Assembly: GCA_022822305.1 (NCBI GenBank)
Contig: JAJEBY010000010.1
Location: 1 to 64,000, forward strand
Reading direction: 5' to 3'
DNA: 64,000 bases
Source of the DNA: Anaerolineae bacterium
GTDB lineage: Bacteria > Chloroflexota > Anaerolineae > Aggregatilineales > Phototrophicaceae
Shown here: positions 60,600 through 64,000 of the stretch, piece by piece
How positions within the stretch are numbered: the first letter of the stretch is position 1
Layout: each line of letters begins with the position of its first letter
Notes under the pieces: model-generated
The model's database searches: none
Seen by the model: only the letters and a program-made list of their open reading frames with translations
What the model was told of the DNA's origin: nothing
Translations under genes and position numbers: made by a program

Positions 60600-62291
60600 T
60601 CAGCCCAGCACGCGGCGTTGCAGCTGCGTCAGCAGCCAGGCCAGCTCGGCGATGCGCAGCAGCCGCGCCATCAGCAGAAAGATGCCGCCGTAGAGCGATG
60701 CGGCGACGATCACCAGCAGCGCTTCCCGGAAAACCGACGTGCCCCCGATCCAGTCGCTGAGTTGCGGCAGCGTCATCAGGGCCACGCCCGCCATAATCAC
60801 AGAAGCCAGCAGCGTCTTCGCAAGCGTCGTCAGCAATCCCTGCGAGCCGAAGCCATCCAGCCGCCGCCACAGCAGCACGGCCGAAATCGCCGCGTGCGCC
60901 AGATGTTTGACGCTATCCGCAATCATCAGGCTGTAAATCCCGTAGCGCTCAAAAGTGACCAGCGCCACGCCCAGATAGCAAACCAGACTGACGACGCCGA
61001 TAAGCGCTGGCGTAAGTGTGTCCTTGCGCGCGTAAAAGGCGTATACCAGCAGGAGATCAATGGCGGCGAAGGGCAAGCCAATCAGATAAAGACGCAGCGC
61101 GTTAGCCGTGATCTCGGTATCCGCCGCCACAAAAGCCCCATGTTCAAACAACAAGCCGATGATGGGCACAGCCAGCAGGAACAGACCCGTGGCCGCGGGC
61201 AAGATCAACGAGATGGTCAGACGCAATCCCAGGCCCAGCGTATTTTTGAAGGCGCGCCGAGCTTCCGCCGTCATCTGGGCCGCTTGCCGGGCGATGGTGG
61301 GCAGGATGGCGATGCTGATGGCGGTGGCCACCAATCCCTGCGGAAACTGAATCAGCGTCGTCGCCCAGTTCATGTAGGCGATGCCGCCGGCGCCGGTCTG
61401 GTTGGCCAGATTGTAGCTGAAGGGGCGGATGACCAGCGTATCCATCACCAGCGAAAACATCACCGGCGTGTAGAGCAGCGCGATGCTCAGCAGCGCCGGA
61501 TGCCGCCAGTTGACGCTCAGCCGCAGCCGCCCAAACTCCAATCCGGGCAACTGCAGCAGCATTTGGGCGATGGCGCCGACCAGCCAGCCCAGGGTGACGA
61601 CCATGATGCCATCATCCGGCCGCGCCAGCAGAAAAGGGTAGGCCGTGACGCTCCCTTGCAGATGCGGCTGCAAAGCGAGCGCCGGCGCCAGAGCCAGCGT
61701 GATCAGCACCGTGCAGGCGTTGAAAACCACGCCGGCGAAGGCGGGCAATGTGAACGAGCGCAAGGCAAACAGCGTGCCGCTGAAAACCGCGAACAAGCTC
61801 ATGAAGATCAAGGCGGGCGCCGTCATGCGCAGCATTTCTGTGGCCAGGCGCGCCGTGCTCGCATCGGCGCCGCTCGCCACCGCCATCACGATCTGCGGCG
61901 CGAACACCTCGATCACCAGCACCAGCAGCGCCAACGCCACCGTGACTAAGCTGAGCAGAATCGAGACCACGCGCCATAATTCATCGCGGCCGCGCAGCGT
62001 GATGATCTCGCTCAGCACCGGCACGATCGCGCCGTTGATATGCCCGCCGATAAGCAGATCGTAAATCGCTTTGGGCACGATGATCGCCACCTGAAAAGCG
62101 TCGACCGCGCCGCTGGCGCCAAATAGATAGGTCAAGACCGTTTCGCGGGTTAAGCCGAGGATGCGACTGCAGATATTGCCGAGCGCCAAAATGCCGCTGG
62201 CCCCGGCCACCTGCGCCACGGTGCGCTGATGATCGGCATCTTGCGCGCTGTCGTCGCCATCGACCGTCGTAGGCGGGAGTTCTGTTGTCAT
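60600..62291 (-). CDS. murJ: Lipid II flippase MurJ (MviN)
   Basis: A 563-residue multidrug/oligosaccharidyl-lipid/polysaccharide-superfamily exporter with about 14 hydrophobic segments. The N-terminal signature SRILGLTRETVLTYLFG (about residues 43-59) and the next AFQVAIIVPK are characteristic of MurJ. It flips the peptidoglycan precursor lipid II across the cytoplasmic membrane. The ATG is at 62291. The hydrophilic N-terminal tail of 25 residues is a little longer than in E. coli. Confidence 0.92.
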   Translation of the reverse strand: MTTELPPTTVDGDDSAQDADHQRTVAQVAGASGILALGNICSRILGLTRETVLTYLFGASGAVDAFQVAIIVPKAIYDLLIGGHINGAIVPVLSEIITLRGRDELWRVVSILLSLVTVALALLVLVIEVFAPQIVMAVASGADASTARLATEMLRMTAPALIFMSLFAVFSGTLFALRSFTLPAFAGVVFNACTVLITLALAPALALQPHLQGSVTAYPFLLARPDDGIMVVTLGWLVGAIAQMLLQLPGLEFGRLRLSVNWRHPALLSIALLYTPVMFSLVMDTLVIRPFSYNLANQTGAGGIAYMNWATTLIQFPQGLVATAISIAILPTIARQAAQMTAEARRAFKNTLGLGLRLTISLILPAATGLFLLAVPIIGLLFEHGAFVAADTEITANALRLYLIGLPFAAIDLLLVYAFYARKDTLTPALIGVVSLVCYLGVALVTFERYGIYSLMIADSVKHLAHAAISAVLLWRRLDGFGSQGLLTTLAKTLLASVIMAGVALMTLPQLSDWIGGTSVFREALLVIVAASLYGGIFLLMARLLRIAELAWLLTQLQRRVLG

Positions 62292-62525
62292 CTATGCTGA
62301 TAGCCTGGATGTGATGGGCGCTTCAATATACACCGGCGTCGATGAATTGCTCAATTGGCAATCAGCCGCGCCCCAGCTGCTGCGCGTTTCGGCCGAACTG
62401 ACTGATCGCCTCTGCCAGGCAAGATTTGTATTGGCCGTCAGGTGTCCGGCCTGTGCCCAATTGCATCTGTCAAGCGCTCAATGCGTGGCGTTTCTCCAAT
62501 CTAGACCGCGTGCTCGCTCGCAGTT

Positions 62526-62572
62526 AGCTCCCCTTCCCTAGCTTGCTGGGGAAGGGGACGGGGGATGGGGTT
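62526..62572 (+). repeat. G-rich palindromic repeat type M (short form)
   Basis: AGCTCCCCTTCCCTAGCTTG then CTGGGGAAGGGGACGGGGGA and TGGGGTTG. CCCCTTCCC pairs with GGGAAGGGG. Compare 1092-1138. Confidence 0.55.
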
Positions 62573-62764
62573 GAAAAACCGCGTCAGGCTACTCGTAGCG
62601 GACGAGCTATACAACGTCTGCCAGAATTTCATCCGGCGTCGATGCCGGTTCCTTATGCCCGACAACAGCGCCCGGATCGGCGATCCCATCGCTACCTTAG
62701 CGATTCTGGCAAATCATATTACAATCAAGTAGTACCGAGATAATCATGCAACTGCTGAGGAAAA

Positions 62765-62852
62765 CTCCAACTTCAACGTCGAGTCACCCGTCCCTGATGA
62801 TTCGGGGAAGGGCCGGGGATGGGGTAGAAAATCGGCGTTTCCAAGATTCTCA
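62765..62852 (+). repeat. Palindromic repeat type L, copy 4 (short)
   Basis: Same ends as 32049-32170 (CTCCAACTTCAACGTCGAGT at the left, CGGCGTTTCCAAGATTCTCA at the right) but lacking the central C-run/G-run hairpin, so the copies differ by a clean internal deletion or insertion. Confidence 0.75.
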
Positions 62853-62901
62853 TGACTTACTTGGTTCTACTCCAGTCAACTTGCAATTGACGGGCAACCG
62901 C

Positions 62902-64000
62902 ATGCGCGACGAAATACAAGGCGCGGTCGAGCGCATCACCTATTACAACGAAGACAACGGTTACAGCGTCGTCAAAATCATGCCGGATAAGCCCTATCCG
63001 CGCGCGCAAGCCCGTGACCGCACCGTCACCGTGGTCGGCATCATGCCGGCCCTGCAGGAGGGCGAATCGGCGCAATTCAAAGGCGAATGGGTCGAAGACG
63101 CCCGCTACGGCCGCCAATTTCGCGCTCAGCAAGTCATGCCGATCGCGCCGCAAACCGAGAAAGGCATCATCAACTATCTCAGCAGCGGCATCGTCCGCGG
63201 CATCGGACCGCGCACCGCCGAGAAGATCGTGGATCACTTCGGCAGCAAAACCGTGCAGATCCTCGATGAAGAACCGGGGCGTATCCACGAAGTCAAAAGT
63301 CTGAAGACCAAGCTGGCCGAAAATCTAATCGATGCCTGGGCCAAAAACCGCGCCATGCGCAACGTCTTGATTTATCTGCAAGGATTGGGCGTCAGCGCCA
63401 AAATTGCCCAGCGCATCTACAACAAATACGGCGCCAAGACCCAGCAGGTCATCCAGAACGACCCTTATCAATTGGCGCAGGATGTCTTCTTGATTGGCTT
63501 TCGCAAGGCCGATCAAATCGCGGCCAATATGGGCTTTGCCGCCGACGACAAACATCGCCTGCGGGCGGGCTTGCTGCACACGCTCAACCAGCTGACGCGG
63601 GAAGGCCATACCTACGCCCCGCGCGAAGAATTGCTCGAGACCGCTTGCGAACTGTTGGGCGTGGAAGACAAGGAGGCGCTGAGCATTGCTATGCATGGGC
63701 AAATCGCCGCGCGCAACCTGATAGAAGATCAACTGCGTCTGGAGGCCGGCGCCGAAGCGATATCGGCCGTATATCTGCCGCGATTCTACCGTGCCGAAAC
63801 AGCGGTGACCGAGCGCCTGCAATCCATGGTCGGCAGCGACAGCTTGATCATGAGCGATCACCGCGGCACTAACTGGACATCATACTTGCGTGATCTCAGC
63901 GCGCGCAACCAGGTCGGTTTGTCCGGAGAGCAGCAGCACGCCGTGCGCGCGGCGCTGGGCAGCAAGCTCAGCGTATTGACCGGCGGACCCGGCACCGGCA
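62902..64000 (+). CDS. RecD2-like ATP-dependent DNA helicase (N-terminal part)
   Basis: A 366-residue fragment starting at ATG 62902 (MRDEIQGAVERITYYNEDNG) and open to the window end. The N-terminal OB-like domain with SGIVRGIGPRTAEKIVDHFG, the helix-hairpin-helix repeats and VFLIGFRKADQIAANMGF match RecD2/TraA-type superfamily 1 helicases (about 730 residues when complete). The last residues VLTGGPGTG are the start of Walker A. RecD2 is a 5'-3' helicase not part of RecBCD, acting in DNA repair. Most of the motor lies outside the window. Confidence 0.9.
   Translation, partial: MRDEIQGAVERITYYNEDNGYSVVKIMPDKPYPRAQARDRTVTVVGIMPALQEGESAQFKGEWVEDARYGRQFRAQQVMPIAPQTEKGIINYLSSGIVRGIGPRTAEKIVDHFGSKTVQILDEEPGRIHEVKSLKTKLAENLIDAWAKNRAMRNVLIYLQGLGVSAKIAQRIYNKYGAKTQQVIQNDPYQLAQDVFLIGFRKADQIAANMGFAADDKHRLRAGLLHTLNQLTREGHTYAPREELLETACELLGVEDKEALSIAMHGQIAARNLIEDQLRLEAGAEAISAVYLPRFYRAETAVTERLQSMVGSDSLIMSDHRGTNWTSYLRDLSARNQVGLSGEQQHAVRAALGSKLSVLTGGPGTG

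Larger units (their letters stand above)
62292..62901. other. 610-bp divergent region with two repeats
   Basis: Between murJ and the RecD2-like gene. An open frame from 62311 is not convincing as a gene. The type M short hairpin lies at 62526-62572 and the type L repeat at 62765-62852, ending about 50 bp before the helicase start. Confidence 0.55.

Noticed and set aside
60618-61949. Plus-strand open frame (443 codons)
   Set aside because: Antisense to murJ and extremely rich in Gln, Arg and His, as expected for the complement of a membrane protein gene.
62311-62541. Possible 76-residue protein upstream of the RecD2-like gene
   Set aside because: No ribosome site, no recognisable motif, and its end runs into a palindromic repeat.

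Overview
The window looks like about 64 kb of chromosome from a heterotrophic member of the Chloroflexota, most likely Anaerolineae/Caldilineae-like. This is inferred from the mix of genes: an F420-type LLM oxidoreductase, abundant ABC uptake genes without their ATPases, hydantoinase/oxoprolinase genes, many sugar-phosphate isomerase/epimerase TIM barrels, and secreted proteins whose signal peptides all end in an AQD-type cleavage site. No rRNA, tRNA or CRISPR array was seen. Coding density is high. Most gaps over 150 bp are filled by a few families of GC-rich palindromic repeats.

Layout. 1-60: tail of an IS3-type transposase that abuts a truncated palindromic repeat. 0.3-6.7 kb (minus): SDR, sarcosine-oxidase-like flavoenzyme, HyuB and HyuA, suggesting breakdown of N-methylhydantoin or related N-methyl compounds. 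6.9-12.8 kb: DEAD-box helicase, divergent M20 dipeptidase, DUF2335-like membrane protein with a broken start, and a cupin / 2-hydroxyacid dehydrogenase / HpaI-type aldolase set. 13.4-17.2 kb (plus): VanZ-like protein, LLM oxidoreductase, Dus, nucleotide-sugar epimerase.

17.3-29.9 kb: a divergent catabolic locus. On the minus strand are a peptide-type ABC transporter (binding protein plus two permeases) and a creatininase-family amidohydrolase. On the plus strand are a YheO-type regulator, RidA, an M20 enzyme with an altered metal site, E1-alpha and E1-beta of a 2-oxoacid/acetoin dehydrogenase, a free-standing lipoyl protein, two SDRs and an amidohydrolase. It reads as uptake, hydrolysis, oxidation and cleavage of an unknown nitrogen-containing compound.

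30.0-46.8 kb: a carbohydrate locus. A minus-strand gene fuses an RpiB-type isomerase to a RuBisCO-like protein (RLP). Divergent from it run two TIM-barrel isomerases, a SorC-type regulator, an MBL-fold (lactonase-like) hydrolase, a sugar ABC transporter without ATPase, a Gfo/Idh dehydrogenase, a GH38 alpha-mannosidase, a zinc alcohol dehydrogenase, a class II aldolase and a Tm-1-like/UPF0261 protein. A plausible reading is oxidation of a (branched?) sugar to an acid, RLP-catalysed decarboxylation or cleavage, and RpiB isomerisation of the resulting C4/C5 sugar phosphate. This is the most novel system in the window.

47.1-49.9 kb: a secreted 919-residue protein built of eight tandem ABM-like (dimeric alpha/beta-barrel type) modules in A-B-A-B order, with a recent internal duplication. 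49.9-62.3 kb: Fic protein, acyl-CoA dehydrogenase, MFS transporter, xylulokinase-type kinase, DUF1801, two PhnB-like VOC proteins, NTF2-like protein, cytidine deaminase, CorC-type CBS protein, mannonate dehydratase, MurJ. 62.9-64.0 kb: start of a RecD2-like helicase cut by the window edge.
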